This document shows, piece by piece, positions 42,618-49,872 of a DNA stretch of 64,000 nucleotides. The stretch comes from a virus, in the IMG/VR virus record IMGVR_UViG_3300009149_000001, positions 1 to 64,000 of that record; one strand, 5' to 3'. Below the pieces are notes generated by a model. That model searched no databases and had not been told where the DNA came from. It was given only the letters and a program-made list of their open reading frames with translations. How positions within the stretch are numbered: position 1 is the first letter of the stretch; each line of letters opens with the position of its first letter. The translations under genes were made by a program, and so were the position numbers.

Positions 42618-45461
42618 CTACTCAGCCCAGAATTCTGTCATATCCATAGTAATAGTATCACCTGCACCATCATCCATGAACACCTCAACTGTGTGTCTAT
42701 CTGATGATAATGCTGAAACATCAATGGTTCCAGTTTTAACTTCAAAGGCAGCACTAGTGGTGGTTAATACTAGAGAATCTGATGCTGAACCATCTAATCT
42801 AATTCTAATATTTGCAGTTGTACCCACATTACTGGTTTTTATTCTAACTGCAACAGTTAAAGTCTGGGCATCAATTGTTGCTGCATTTTTAATAAAATCT
42901 ATATTCTTAACTTCTGTTGCTGTAGTTCCAACAACTGTAACTGGAGTTGAATCTGCACCTAATAATGCTTTACCACCACCACCATCTTGGAAGGTTGGTG
43001 CTGCTCCTGCACCATTTGAGGTTAACACTTGTGTTGCTGTACCCACAGCTACTGTTGTTGGAGATCCTGCTGCATCCCAAGTGATAAGTTCACCATCTGT
43101 TCCGTTTGCTAACATGGCTACATCTACTGCACCTGCTGCGATTGTAGTAGCATTACCAACTGAAGTTACATCTCCTGTTAAGTTTGCGTTAGTTGTAACA
43201 TTACCTGATGTTAGACCTGCTGCTGTTCCAGTAAGATTAGTTGCTACTCCAGATACTGGTGTACCTAGTGTTGGAGAAGTTAAGGTTAATCCTGCTATTG
43301 TTGTGTTTGTTGAACCAGATGCAATAGATGTGCTACCTATTGTTGGTGCTAAATATGAAGCTACAACTGCCCATGTATCGTCACCTCTAAGGAATGTAGT
43401 TGCATCTTTAGTTCCTGTTGCTGTAAGTCCTGTAGTTGCTGGTAATCCAGTTGCATTAGTTAAAATACTTCCTGCTGCCACTGTTCCTAATACTGGTGTT
43501 ACTAAAGTAGGACTTATTAATGGTGCTTTAAGATTTAATTGTGTTGTAACTATTGCTGGCACATTAGGTAAAACTACAGTTCCAGTGAATGTAGGACTTG
43601 CAAGTGGTGCTTTACTAGCAATAGTACCAACACTTGTTACAGATGCATCATCATAAGCGTTTGTATCTGCATTACTTTCATATTGAGTTTTAATGGTTGC
43701 TGGTGTTAAGTTTGCTTGTGCTATAATCCAATGTGATTCTAATGTTGCTGTATCTTGTTTTGCAATAATTGAATCTCCTACTTCGAGTGGTATTGTAAAG
43801 AATGTACCAGCGACACTTGTTACATAATGATCTCCCTTAGTAATTGCAATAGGAGTTGTATCTAAATCAGGAGAGTTTGTACTTGCATTATAATCACCTT
43901 TTAATGTAATATCACTAGTTAAAGCAGTACCAATTTCAGTATCAACATAGGCCTTTACTGATTGTTGTGTTGGAACTCTTGTATCTAAATCACTTGCCAT
44001 ATTATCTTCATCAATAGCAATACCTAATCCTGCTGTAGTTGTATCTGATAACATCAATGCTCCTGCTGCATTTACATTAGTTGCATCTGTTACATCTGCG
44101 AGTGCTTCTATGCCATCTACTTTAGTTTGTAGAGCAGAGCCTGCTAATCCTGCTGGAGTAATTGTTCTAAGGGCATCAGTACCAGTATTAATTTCTGTTA
44201 TTGTTGCTAATTCTGCTACACCTGAAACAGTTGAACTTGCTGCTACTTCATCACCTGTATTAGTTCCGCTGGTATTTTGTAAAATAGTTTGTTCAGCATC
44301 AGTAATTGTATTTGTATTTGCCTCTAATTCTAAAGCGGTTTTAATTTCCGCCCCTGTTTGGTCAGCGGTTGCACTTGCTTCAATAGCATCAAGTTTAGCA
44401 GACCTTGCAGACCCCTCAATATCTGCACAAGTTACCGCCCTTGTTGTATCTGTACCCGTATCAAGTTCAGCAATGGTTGCAAGTTCTACAACGCCCTCAA
44501 CGGTTGCACTTGCTGAGACTTCATCACCTGTGTTAGTTCCTGATTGATTTCCTAATGTAGTTACATTAGCATCAGTAAATGCATTTGTATCTGCATTTAA
44601 TTCATATGCTGTCTTTATTTCGGCATTACTTTGATCTGCTGTAGCAGAAGCTTCAATACCATCTAATTTAATTTTATCTAATTTTGGCATTAACCCATGA
44701 AGTAAGGTAGTTGCATCTCTAGTAGTGATATCTGTTGCTGCAGCCATTGAATCTATTGTATTAGTTTTTACTTGAGTATCAAAGTTTGAAACAGTTGAGG
44801 CTAATTGAGTACCTGTATGATTGACTCTAGCTAATGGATCTGTTGCAAGTTTACTTAAATCAATAGCTGCACCAGCTTTAATATCAGCATTTTCAATATT
44901 TGTTATACTATTACCTGTGCCATCTGCATTAATTGTCTTATTTGTTAAAGTATGAACAGATGTATCAGTTAATACATTAGCACCAATATCTAAAGAATCA
45001 GCATTAGCAACAATGTTACCTGTAGTACCAATAGCATTAATAGTATTAGCTGTTTTGGTTAAACCAGTACCAGCTGTTATCTGACCAGTACCTGTAAATT
45101 GTGTAAATGTTAAAGATGTGGTATCAAGTGTAATAGGATCATTAGTTGTAATAACAAAACCTTGATCTGCATTTACAGTTCCTTCTTCAATCCATAAATA
45201 CATTGATGATGTTAATTTTTCATTATTATTTGCATCTTCTGATCTTGACCATGCCCCAGAGGAAGTGACATAAATACCATTATCTTCACCTGAAGATTGG
45301 TCTTTAACTAGTACTCTGGATTTACTTGTAAGAACACCATCAATGGTTTGTTCACCATATAATGTTAAATTACCAGTACTTGCGACTTTAACGGAATCTT
45401 TAACATCAAAAACTGTTGGGATTTTAACTTGATCTAAAGTCCGCTTGTCTAAATCAGCCAT
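42618..45461 (-). CDS. Long repetitive tail fibre
   Basis: 947 residues, Thr/Ala/Gly-rich. Residues about 210-430 hold three repeats of a unit with K(L/V)DGIEA or KLDAIEASATADQ, then E(I)KTA.EL.A.TN, SGTNTGDEV and VAELATI. These units are common in fibre shafts of marine phages. The C-terminal 105 residues form a beta tip shared with the protein at 22507. Likely the main receptor-binding fibre. Transcribed apart from the rest by a gap of 107 bp. Confidence 0.85.
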   Translation of the reverse strand: MADLDKRTLDQVKIPTVFDVKDSVKVASTGNLTLYGEQTIDGVLTSKSRVLVKDQSSGEDNGIYVTSSGAWSRSEDANNNEKLTSSMYLWIEEGTVNADQGFVITTNDPITLDTTSLTFTQFTGTGQITAGTGLTKTANTINAIGTTGNIVANADSLDIGANVLTDTSVHTLTNKTINADGTGNSITNIENADIKAGAAIDLSKLATDPLARVNHTGTQLASTVSNFDTQVKTNTIDSMAAATDITTRDATTLLHGLMPKLDKIKLDGIEASATADQSNAEIKTAYELNADTNAFTDANVTTLGNQSGTNTGDEVSASATVEGVVELATIAELDTGTDTTRAVTCADIEGSARSAKLDAIEASATADQTGAEIKTALELEANTNTITDAEQTILQNTSGTNTGDEVAASSTVSGVAELATITEINTGTDALRTITPAGLAGSALQTKVDGIEALADVTDATNVNAAGALMLSDTTTAGLGIAIDEDNMASDLDTRVPTQQSVKAYVDTEIGTALTSDITLKGDYNASTNSPDLDTTPIAITKGDHYVTSVAGTFFTIPLEVGDSIIAKQDTATLESHWIIAQANLTPATIKTQYESNADTNAYDDASVTSVGTIASKAPLASPTFTGTVVLPNVPAIVTTQLNLKAPLISPTLVTPVLGTVAAGSILTNATGLPATTGLTATGTKDATTFLRGDDTWAVVASYLAPTIGSTSIASGSTNTTIAGLTLTSPTLGTPVSGVATNLTGTAAGLTSGNVTTNANLTGDVTSVGNATTIAAGAVDVAMLANGTDGELITWDAAGSPTTVAVGTATQVLTSNGAGAAPTFQDGGGGKALLGADSTPVTVVGTTATEVKNIDFIKNAATIDAQTLTVAVRIKTSNVGTTANIRIRLDGSASDSLVLTTTSAAFEVKTGTIDVSALSSDRHTVEVFMDDGAGDTITMDMTEFWAE

Positions 45462-45463
45462 GA

Positions 45464-45847
45464 TTAAGATTGGCCCTTATGCCAGATATTTACATTAGTG
45501 GTTAATGAAGTATGTTTAATTTGAACTATAACTCTTGAATAAGGATTTGATAATGTTTCCACAGCTGGGGCTGTGCCAGTTGCAACACTAGTTGAAGATT
45601 TTAATACAACCCAGCCTTTATCATCATCATTGGTACCTGTAGGATCTACTATATTAGCATATACCCCTAGATTACCTAAAATCTGATAATCTAAATCCCC
45701 GCCTGTTTTATTATGAATTATAAAAGTAGAATCTCTAATTGAACTAGTTGATACATCTAAAGCTGTTACAAATGAAGAAGTAGTTGCTTTATCTAAAATT
45801 TGGTCATGTTGAATGGTTACCCCATTCCCTAGTAATACTGACGTCAC
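45464..45847 (-). CDS. Fibre-associated beta-barrel protein
   Basis: 127 residues, beta-rich (TFIIHNKTGGDLDYQILG, SRVIVQIKHTS), ending 2 bp before the long fibre start. Resembles small trimeric virion beta proteins co-encoded with fibres. Confidence 0.6.
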   Translation of the reverse strand: MTSVLLGNGVTIQHDQILDKATTSSFVTALDVSTSSIRDSTFIIHNKTGGDLDYQILGNLGVYANIVDPTGTNDDDKGWVVLKSSTSVATGTAPAVETLSNPYSRVIVQIKHTSLTTNVNIWHKGQS

Positions 45848-46636
45848 GTTTTATAATAATATTTGTTCATTAAGTAGGTTCTTGGCCACGACAGGGCTGG
45901 ATTTAAGGCGTTGTCTATCTAAATAGCTCGGATGTTGTGAGTTCAGCGTTTCAGGGAGTTTTTCTATTTCTAGACCGAGAGTCACCTGAATCATCATCTC
46001 CAGCATAGAAATGCATTCCTATACCTTTACTATCAGGGCCGAGCCCGGTTCTTTCTCAATATCGAGGGATAATTCACGTTCACAGGTAATCACTCCCATT
46101 ACTAAACTTCTCGCCTCTGTCAGGATTTATAGGATGGCAACCCTATGAGTGTTTATGACTGATTAATTTCAACCTGATTTACTCAGATAATAGTAACTAA
46201 TTAATATGCGATATAGTAGCGGGATCCTATAGAAGGACGTTAGTCTTTATATGTATGGGTGAGTTGATGAAACCGACTTCCACACATGCTATCTCTCTAA
46301 GTACAGGTTTTGCCTGTAAGCATTCGGCTACGGGAGTTATCAACTTCACAACACCAAATCTAGAGGAACAACGTAACGTATAATATACTAGTAATTAATT
46401 CAATGAATAGCTTATGGCCATTAACCATACTTCTATGGCTTTTCACCATATGGACCCTTGAGACCCTTAAATATTGAGAAAAATCGTATACAAATGTGTG
46501 CCCTCAGCGACCTACGTTCCCTACTATGGTGAGGGGGATCGAGGGCAAACCGGGGTATATAAACTTTTATTTTTAATAAGGTAATACCTTATTCTTTTAA
46601 GATTAAAATAAAAAAATAAAAAAAGATTATATTACC
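45848..46636. other. Non-coding intermodule region
   Basis: About 790 bp with no credible ORF between the oppositely facing modules. It holds a nested hairpin set at 46259-46349, a 7-bp stem TGCCCTC/GAGGGCA at about 46501-46547, smaller stems (GGGCcgaGCCC, ATAGG/CCTAT) at 46040-46150, a strong TATA (GGGGTATATAAACTTTT) near 46553 and a 16-bp direct repeat ACCTTATTCTTTTAAG at 46586 and 46634. No tRNA found. Confidence 0.7.
46259..46349. ncRNA. Candidate structured RNA (four nested helices)
   Basis: Arms nest in order: GTGAGTTGA (46259) with TCAACTTCAC (46340, one bulge), GACTTCC (46275) with GGGAGTT (46332), ATGCT (46286) with AGCAT (46319), TACAGG (46302) with CCTGTA (46313). Promoter-like TATA sequences lie on either side (CTTTATATG at 46244, and TATATTATAC on the minus strand near 46383), so the transcribed strand is unclear. 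The minus strand would include the whole structure. Confidence 0.45.
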
Positions 46637-46906
46637 TTATTCTTTTAAGGTAAAATAATATTGTTTAGGTGAACCTACCCGAACTATAATATTTTGTTTT
46701 CTAAGTTCTGTTAACACATGGTTAATGTGTTGGGTACGTTTACCTAACTTCTCTGAAAAGTTTCTTTGTGTAAAACTTGTATTAGGGTATTCTTTGAATA
46801 CCTTAATCATAGTTTCTTTTAAACTATTTTCAGTAGTTCTAACGACCTGGTTTTCTAAATCTTTAAACTTAGAAACTAGGTCGTTGTCTTTTTGAACATT
46901 TGTCAT
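46637..46906 (-). CDS. Winged-helix regulator A
   Basis: 89 residues. Helix-turn-helix near 41-75 (SFTQRNFSEKLGKRTQHIN then HVLTELRKQNIIVRVG) and a wing (SPKQYYF). Its closest relative is the protein at 49594, differing at few positions over the C-terminal half; 50463 and 56344 are more distant. The promoter GGTTTATATTACCC lies about 26 nt before its ATG. The likely role is binding the repeated promoters of this island. Confidence 0.8.
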   Translation of the reverse strand: MTNVQKDNDLVSKFKDLENQVVRTTENSLKETMIKVFKEYPNTSFTQRNFSEKLGKRTQHINHVLTELRKQNIIVRVGSPKQYYFTLKE

Positions 46907-46924
46907 TAACTATAGTAAGTAATA

Positions 46925-46941
46925 AGGGTAATATAAACCGG
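46925..46941 (-). promoter_or_regulatory. TATA promoter of winged-helix A
   Basis: Minus-strand GGTTTATATTACCC, the same core as the left-facing elements in the intergenic spacers to the right. Confidence 0.65.
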
Positions 46942-47246
46942 TGTATTAACCCAACCTTCTTATAGTAAGTCGCGCGGCACCCATTATCTTTTCCTAATAT
47001 AAATGTTTCATCCATGTAGCCCCTCGCGCGTAGACACCCCCCTCAATACGACGGTCTATATAGCCCGGGGGGGTATAGAAGGTGAGGGTCTAGAGTCCCC
47101 TCCCACGGGTGCTTCTTTTTTGTCCCGGGTTTGGTTTCGGCTCCGATACTTTATCTAACCCGCGGTTCTATATGAATGGTAGTAACGGGAGCTTCGAGAC
47201 CCGGTCCAATACTACGGTATATATTAGGGAAGAGATTAGAGTAAGT
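46942..47246. other. Spacer with two inverted promoter pairs
   Basis: No gene in about 300 bp. Left-facing element CCTAATATAAATGTTTCATCC at 46993 and right-facing TACGACGGTCTATATAGCCC at 47047, separated by a GC-rich stretch; then left-facing TTCTATATGAATGGTAGTA at 47166 and right-facing TACTACGGTATATATTAGG at 47210. The first right-facing promoter leads to GC-rich sequence ending in a T-tract near 47114 and may make a small RNA. Confidence 0.6.
47210..47230 (+). promoter_or_regulatory. Cassette promoter 1
   Basis: TACTACGGTATATATTAGGGA, TATA centre about 26 nt before ATG 47247. Confidence 0.7.
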
Positions 47247-47348
47247 ATGGAAGAGAAAGTTCAACTCACCGCAATGGAACAGTTCTTTGTGGGTGAGATA
47301 ATCGACATCGCGGTATTCGCGGAAGTTCAAATCGCCGAGGGCGATTAA
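47247..47348 (+). CDS. Cassette gene 1, hypothetical 33 residues
   Basis: MEEKVQLTAMEQFFVGEIID..., acidic. The start at 47247 is fixed by the TATA spacing for a leaderless mRNA; a longer frame from 47109 would contain the promoter itself. The stop is followed at once by a T-tract. Confidence 0.6.
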   Translation: MEEKVQLTAMEQFFVGEIIDIAVFAEVQIAEGD

Positions 47349-47349
47349 C

Positions 47350-47361
47350 TTTTTTTTTTTC
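47350..47361 (+). terminator. U-tract terminator
   Basis: A run of eleven Ts immediately after the stop of cassette 1, without hairpin, as in archaeal intrinsic termination. Confidence 0.65.
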
Positions 47362-47378
47362 TCTAAGTCCCCATGCAA

Positions 47379-47397
47379 TACGACCATTCATATAACG
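47379..47397 (+). promoter_or_regulatory. Cassette promoter 2
   Basis: TACGACCATTCATATAACG, TATA centre about 28 nt before ATG 47416. Confidence 0.65.
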
Positions 47398-47415
47398 AAA
47401 CAGATAAGATAGATT

Positions 47416-47574
47416 ATGAAATATCTCAACGATGTAGTAGCTTTTTATGAAGAGCTATTAAAAGATGTAGAAAAAGAAAAACTAGTAAGAGCAGTAGTAA
47501 TAGAAATGATAAATGATATTACTATTGAGAATGTTAGTTTTAAAAACTTAAGAAAAGATTTATTTAAAGAATAA
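47416..47574 (+). CDS. Cassette gene 2, hypothetical helical protein
   Basis: 52 residues (MKYLNDVVAFYEELLKDVEK...), strongly helical and charged. Own promoter; stop followed by a long T-tract at 47575-47597. No family. Confidence 0.65.
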   Translation: MKYLNDVVAFYEELLKDVEKEKLVRAVVIEMINDITIENVSFKNLRKDLFKE

Positions 47575-47679
47575 ATTTTTTTTTTATTTTTTTTAGGTGT
47601 TTGTCGGGTGAAAAACTTTTGCCTCTGATTCTAATATCTACTTTCCCTTATATGAATGTTTAATCGGGTGAGGCCTTCG

Positions 47680-47880
47680 AAGACATGTCTTGTCCCCTCG
47701 CGGCGGGTGACTTGGACTTTTGTGAGTTGAGTGTGAGAAGGGGTGAGTGGAAGGTGACTCCACTCGTTTTCACCTTTTCCCCTTTTCGTGGTGAGGCGGC
47801 TGCTCGGGGTGAGAATCTGTGTCTCACCACGGTCCTAGGACACTTCCGTGTCGTCGCACTCCGTTCCTCATTAGGATCTA
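47680..47880. ncRNA. Candidate structured RNA
   Basis: Perfect local stems: AAGACATGTCTT palindrome, GAGTGGA/TCCACTC with a 7-nt loop near 47750, GGTGAGA/TCTCACC near 47808, GACAC/GTGTC with a TTCC loop near 47840, GTCCTAGGAC palindrome. Base composition (many GTGAG words) is unlike coding sequence around it. Confidence 0.4.
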
Positions 47881-47942
47881 TTATCTAATCACCGTACCGT
47901 TATATGAATGGTAGTATTGGAGTTGAGTCCGGGGCCTCCTTT

Positions 47943-47964
47943 CCTACCAGTTATATTAGGGAAG
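47943..47964 (+). promoter_or_regulatory. Cassette promoter 3
   Basis: CCTACCAGTTATATTAGGG with AAG after it, TATA centre about 25 nt before ATG 47979. A left-facing copy, TTATATGAATGGTAGTA, lies at 47900. Confidence 0.7.
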
Positions 47965-47978
47965 AGATAAGTGATAAT

Positions 47979-48113
47979 ATGACACAACGAATAAGTCAAA
48001 GTCGATATGAAGTAATAATCTTCGGAAAAGTCGATGAAACGTATAATGAAAAATATTATACGATAGGTGGAGTAAAGAATAGAATTCGAGAATTAGAAAA
48101 ACTCGATTTCTAA
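47979..48113 (+). CDS. Cassette gene 3, hypothetical
   Basis: 44 residues (MTQRISQSRYEVIIFGKVDE...), beta then helix. Start fixed by promoter spacing. T-tract directly after stop. Confidence 0.6.
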   Translation: MTQRISQSRYEVIIFGKVDETYNEKYYTIGGVKNRIRELEKLDF

Positions 48114-48214
48114 TTTTTTTTTAATTTTGTGAGGTGAGTTCGTTTAGCCACTGATTCTAATATGTACGAAGGATAATATATATGTTTCATCTGAGTCGGG
48201 GGCCGGAACTCCAA

Positions 48215-48234
48215 TACTACCAGTTATATTAGGG
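48215..48234 (+). promoter_or_regulatory. Cassette promoter 4
   Basis: TACTACCAGTTATATTAGGG, about 25 nt before ATG 48253; left-facing partner GGATAATATATATGTTTCATC at 48171. Confidence 0.7.
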
Positions 48235-48252
48235 TAGTGTGTAGTATAAGGT

Positions 48253-48429
48253 ATGAGAGAAAGATATGAGTTGAGTAGAGAACTCCTTCACACCCTTCAG
48301 GGTGTTTGGGATGAAGAGGGTGAGAGTTTCTCCTTCGTTCTCTTCGTACTCTCTCAACTCCAGAAGGAGGATAAGTTAAGTCTCCGACACGACGAAGAGA
48401 AGAACGAGTGGATCGTAAAGATTCCTTAA
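48253..48429 (+). CDS. Cassette gene 4, hypothetical acidic protein
   Basis: 58 residues (MRERYELSRELLHTLQGVWD...), Glu-rich, helix then strand. The opposite-strand frame 48224-48508 is a shadow. Stop followed by T-tract at 48432. Confidence 0.65.
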   Translation: MRERYELSRELLHTLQGVWDEEGESFSFVLFVLSQLQKEDKLSLRHDEEKNEWIVKIP

Positions 48430-48523
48430 CCTTTTTTTTTAATTTATCGGGTTGAGTTTTTTCGACTCTGATAGATAAGAAGATGAAAGGGTAATATAAA
48501 TGTTTCATCAGGGGAGCCCCCAG

Positions 48524-48542
48524 CCTACGGTTTATATAACCC
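48524..48542 (+). promoter_or_regulatory. Cassette promoter 5
   Basis: CCTACGGTTTATATAACCC, about 25 nt before ATG 48560; left-facing partner GGGTAATATAAATGTTTCATC at 48489. Confidence 0.7.
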
Positions 48543-48559
48543 AGGCGGTTAGTGTAAGT

Positions 48560-48751
48560 ATGAGAGATGAAAGCCTCCTATGGCAACTCAAGAAGCGAAA
48601 CGCAGCAAAGACACATTGTCTCCGCGGCCACGAGTTGCCAACACATCGCGATAGCCACGGCCGTCGCTTTTGTAAGAAGTGCGATTGTATCCGCGCCAAG
48701 CGAGCAAACGCAATCGTTCAAGCCAACAAGCACAAGTTGTGGTTTGAATAG
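48560..48751 (+). CDS. Cassette gene 5, zinc-finger protein
   Basis: 63 residues. HCLRGHELPTHRDSHGRRFCKKCDCIR is a phage-type zinc finger (CxxGH ... GxRxCxxC) that often belongs to HNH-like or DNA-binding proteins, here split for length as CLRGH at 20 and FCKKC at 37. Basic. T-tract after stop (48753). Confidence 0.75.
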   Translation: MRDESLLWQLKKRNAAKTHCLRGHELPTHRDSHGRRFCKKCDCIRAKRANAIVQANKHKLWFE

Positions 48752-48777
48752 TTTTTTTTTTTACCTAAGTCAGCAAT

Positions 48778-48797
48778 TACTACCATTCATATAGAGC
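48778..48797 (+). promoter_or_regulatory. Cassette promoter 6
   Basis: TACTACCATTCATATAGAGC, about 26 nt before ATG 48815, head of a four-ORF chain. Confidence 0.65.
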
Positions 48798-48814
48798 TAA
48801 TGTGTATGTATATT

Positions 48815-48961
48815 ATGACACAAATAACAGATGGAGAAGATCTTTTGTTCCTCGCAAAACTCGCACAGCGAGATGGCTGGAGCAAAACAAAATTCGCAAC
48901 TTTCGCAGGCATCCACCCGACGGCCGCTGGATACCTCTATGACACGGAGGCTATCGCATGA
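48815..48961 (+). CDS. Cassette 6a, helix-turn-helix-like
   Basis: 48 residues (DLLFLAKLAQRDGWSKTKFATFAGIHPTAAGYLYD) with the pattern of a small HTH: helix, turn at GWSKTKFATF, and GIHPTAAGYL as recognition helix. Overlaps 6b by 4 nt. Confidence 0.6.
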   Translation: MTQITDGEDLLFLAKLAQRDGWSKTKFATFAGIHPTAAGYLYDTEAIA

Positions 48962-49047
48962 GCGATGCGTGTGTCTTCGGAAAGTGTCGGAGGTGCGGAC
49001 AAGTGAAGTGCTCCCACGCGGACAAGACCATGGAGGGTGACCTATGA
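48958..49047 (+). CDS. Cassette 6b, zinc-ribbon peptide
   Basis: 29 residues (MSDACVFGKCRRCGQVKCSH) with five Cys and a His. ATGA coupling on both sides. Confidence 0.5.
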   Translation: MSDACVFGKCRRCGQVKCSHADKTMEGDL

Positions 49048-49139
49048 CGTGGTATCATTGGCAAGGCAAGTGGTATTCAAAGTCCACACTGGACGTGAAT
49101 GGACTTAGCACGTTTGGGTTGTCGAGGTCACGAGTGTGA
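49044..49139 (+). CDS. Cassette 6c, hypothetical peptide
   Basis: 31 residues, aromatic N-terminus (MTWYHWQGKWYSK). Coupled by ATGA to 6b; its stop overlaps a GTG start. Confidence 0.4.
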   Translation: MTWYHWQGKWYSKSTLDVNGLSTFGLSRSRV

Positions 49140-49201
49140 TACTTGGTGGTTGGCTGCTCCTGGCACTCGTGGTTGGGGTTGCCGCCTGGATGGCGATGTG
49201 A
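49136..49201 (+). CDS. Cassette 6d, single-span membrane peptide
   Basis: 21 residues, almost wholly hydrophobic (ILGGWLLLALVVGVAAWMAM): one transmembrane helix. GTG start overlaps the preceding TGA. Could be a small toxin- or holin-like peptide or membrane regulator. Confidence 0.4.
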   Translation: MILGGWLLLALVVGVAAWMAM

Positions 49202-49211
49202 ACGGGTCCAA

Positions 49212-49234
49212 TACTACCACTTATATTAGGGAAG
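49212..49234 (+). promoter_or_regulatory. Cassette promoter 7
   Basis: TACTACCACTTATATTAGGG plus AAG, about 25 nt before ATG 49249. Confidence 0.7.
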
Positions 49235-49248
49235 GTGATAGTGATAGT

Positions 49249-49392
49249 ATGGTGAGAGCAACAATCACATTCACACTCGAGTATCCCAATGACGCACCTA
49301 TGTCAATTCTCGAAAGTGAAGCAGATGAAATGCAACAAGCACTCCAAGACGAGTACGAGGTTGAGGTAGACACTGAAGTCTGCTTCAACTAA
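49249..49392 (+). CDS. Cassette gene 7, hypothetical acidic protein
   Basis: 47 residues (MVRATITFTLEYPNDAPMSI... EVEVDTEVCFN), strand-helix-strand. The long frame from 49099 is rejected because it contains the promoter. Followed by AATTTTTTTC. Confidence 0.6.
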   Translation: MVRATITFTLEYPNDAPMSILESEADEMQQALQDEYEVEVDTEVCFN

Positions 49393-49479
49393 TTTTTTTC
49401 TATAGGCAAGCGCAACATTCATATTAGCCTTTCACCTTCTTATCTAGTTGAGTTAAATTTTTTTAAAAAAAAAAAATTC

Positions 49480-49530
49480 ATAAAATCCTATAAGTCCCCA
49501 CTGGGCTTTCCCCGCGGAAAGGGCGGTGAG
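49480..49530 (+). ncRNA. Candidate small RNA with CCGC tetraloop hairpin
   Basis: Begins with the 18-nt repeat ATAAAATCCTATAAGTCC, followed by a GC-rich hairpin. The same 18-mer precedes another GC-rich stem region at 50020. Confidence 0.35.
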
Positions 49531-49555
49531 TCTAGTATATAAGGGGCGCCGCAAT

Positions 49556-49577
49556 CCTACCAGTTATATAACGGAAG
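49556..49577 (+). promoter_or_regulatory. Cassette promoter 8
   Basis: CCTACCAGTTATATAACGG plus AAG, about 26 nt before ATG 49594. Confidence 0.7.
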
Positions 49578-49593
49578 CGATATATTATATTTA

Positions 49594-49872
49594 ATGACAA
49601 ATCAAAAAGCAAGCAGCGACGAAAAAATCTTAGAATCTTTTAAAGATTTAAAAGATCAAGTAGTCGCTCCTAATGCAAATAGCTTAAGCGAAGTTATTAT
49701 GAAGGTATTCAAAGAATATCCTACTACTAGCTTCACTCAAGGAAATTTTGCAGCTAAGCTTTCTAAGAGAACGCAACATATAAATCATGTGTTAACAGAT
49801 CTTAGAAAGAAGAACCTTATTATAAGGGAAGGTTCTGCAAAACAATATTATTTCAGATTAAATTCTGAATAA
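49594..49872 (+). CDS. Winged-helix regulator B
   Basis: 92 residues, nearly the twin of the protein at 46637: SFTQGNFAAKLSKRTQHIN then HVLTDLRKKNLIIREG and AKQYYFRL. It shares the N-terminal MTNQ start with 50463. Own cassette promoter and T-tract (49873). Probably a local repressor or activator of cassette promoters. Confidence 0.8.
   Translation: MTNQKASSDEKILESFKDLKDQVVAPNANSLSEVIMKVFKEYPTTSFTQGNFAAKLSKRTQHINHVLTDLRKKNLIIREGSAKQYYFRLNSE

Larger units (their letters stand above)
47575..47978. other. Spacer with hairpin-rich GC island
   Basis: T-tract terminator (47575-47597), then CTCTGATTCTAATATCTAC (repeated near 48151), a left-facing element at 47645, and a GC-rich island 47680-47880 with several perfect short hairpins, then promoter pair 47900/47943. 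An ORF at 47685-47888 exists but has no cassette promoter. Confidence 0.55.
49393..49593. other. Spacer with right-facing TATA and hairpin
   Basis: T-tract, a right-facing element CAACATTCATATTAGCC at 49413 without an ORF after it, an A/T block, ATAAAATCCTATAAGTCC at 49480 (repeated at 50020), a hairpin CTTTCC-CCGC-GGAAAG at 49506-49521, then promoter 8. Confidence 0.55.

Noticed and set aside
42676-43656. 326-codon plus-strand ORF over the long fibre
   Set aside because: It is an antisense shadow of a low-complexity Thr/Ala/Gly-rich gene; its Val/Ala/Pro-rich translation has no domain and the minus frame is clearly a fibre.
45848-46636. tRNA genes in the long non-coding regions
   Set aside because: I looked for T-loop GTTCRANNC with matching stems on both strands in this and the other gaps and found none that folds as a cloverleaf.
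47685-47888. 67-codon plus-strand ORF
   Set aside because: No cassette promoter at the right distance, unusual composition, and the DNA is packed with hairpins; treated as candidate RNA.
48224-48508. 94-codon minus-strand ORF starting at a left-facing promoter
   Set aside because: Its promoter would lie inside the ORF start, and the plus-strand gene 48253 has the better promoter and terminator context.
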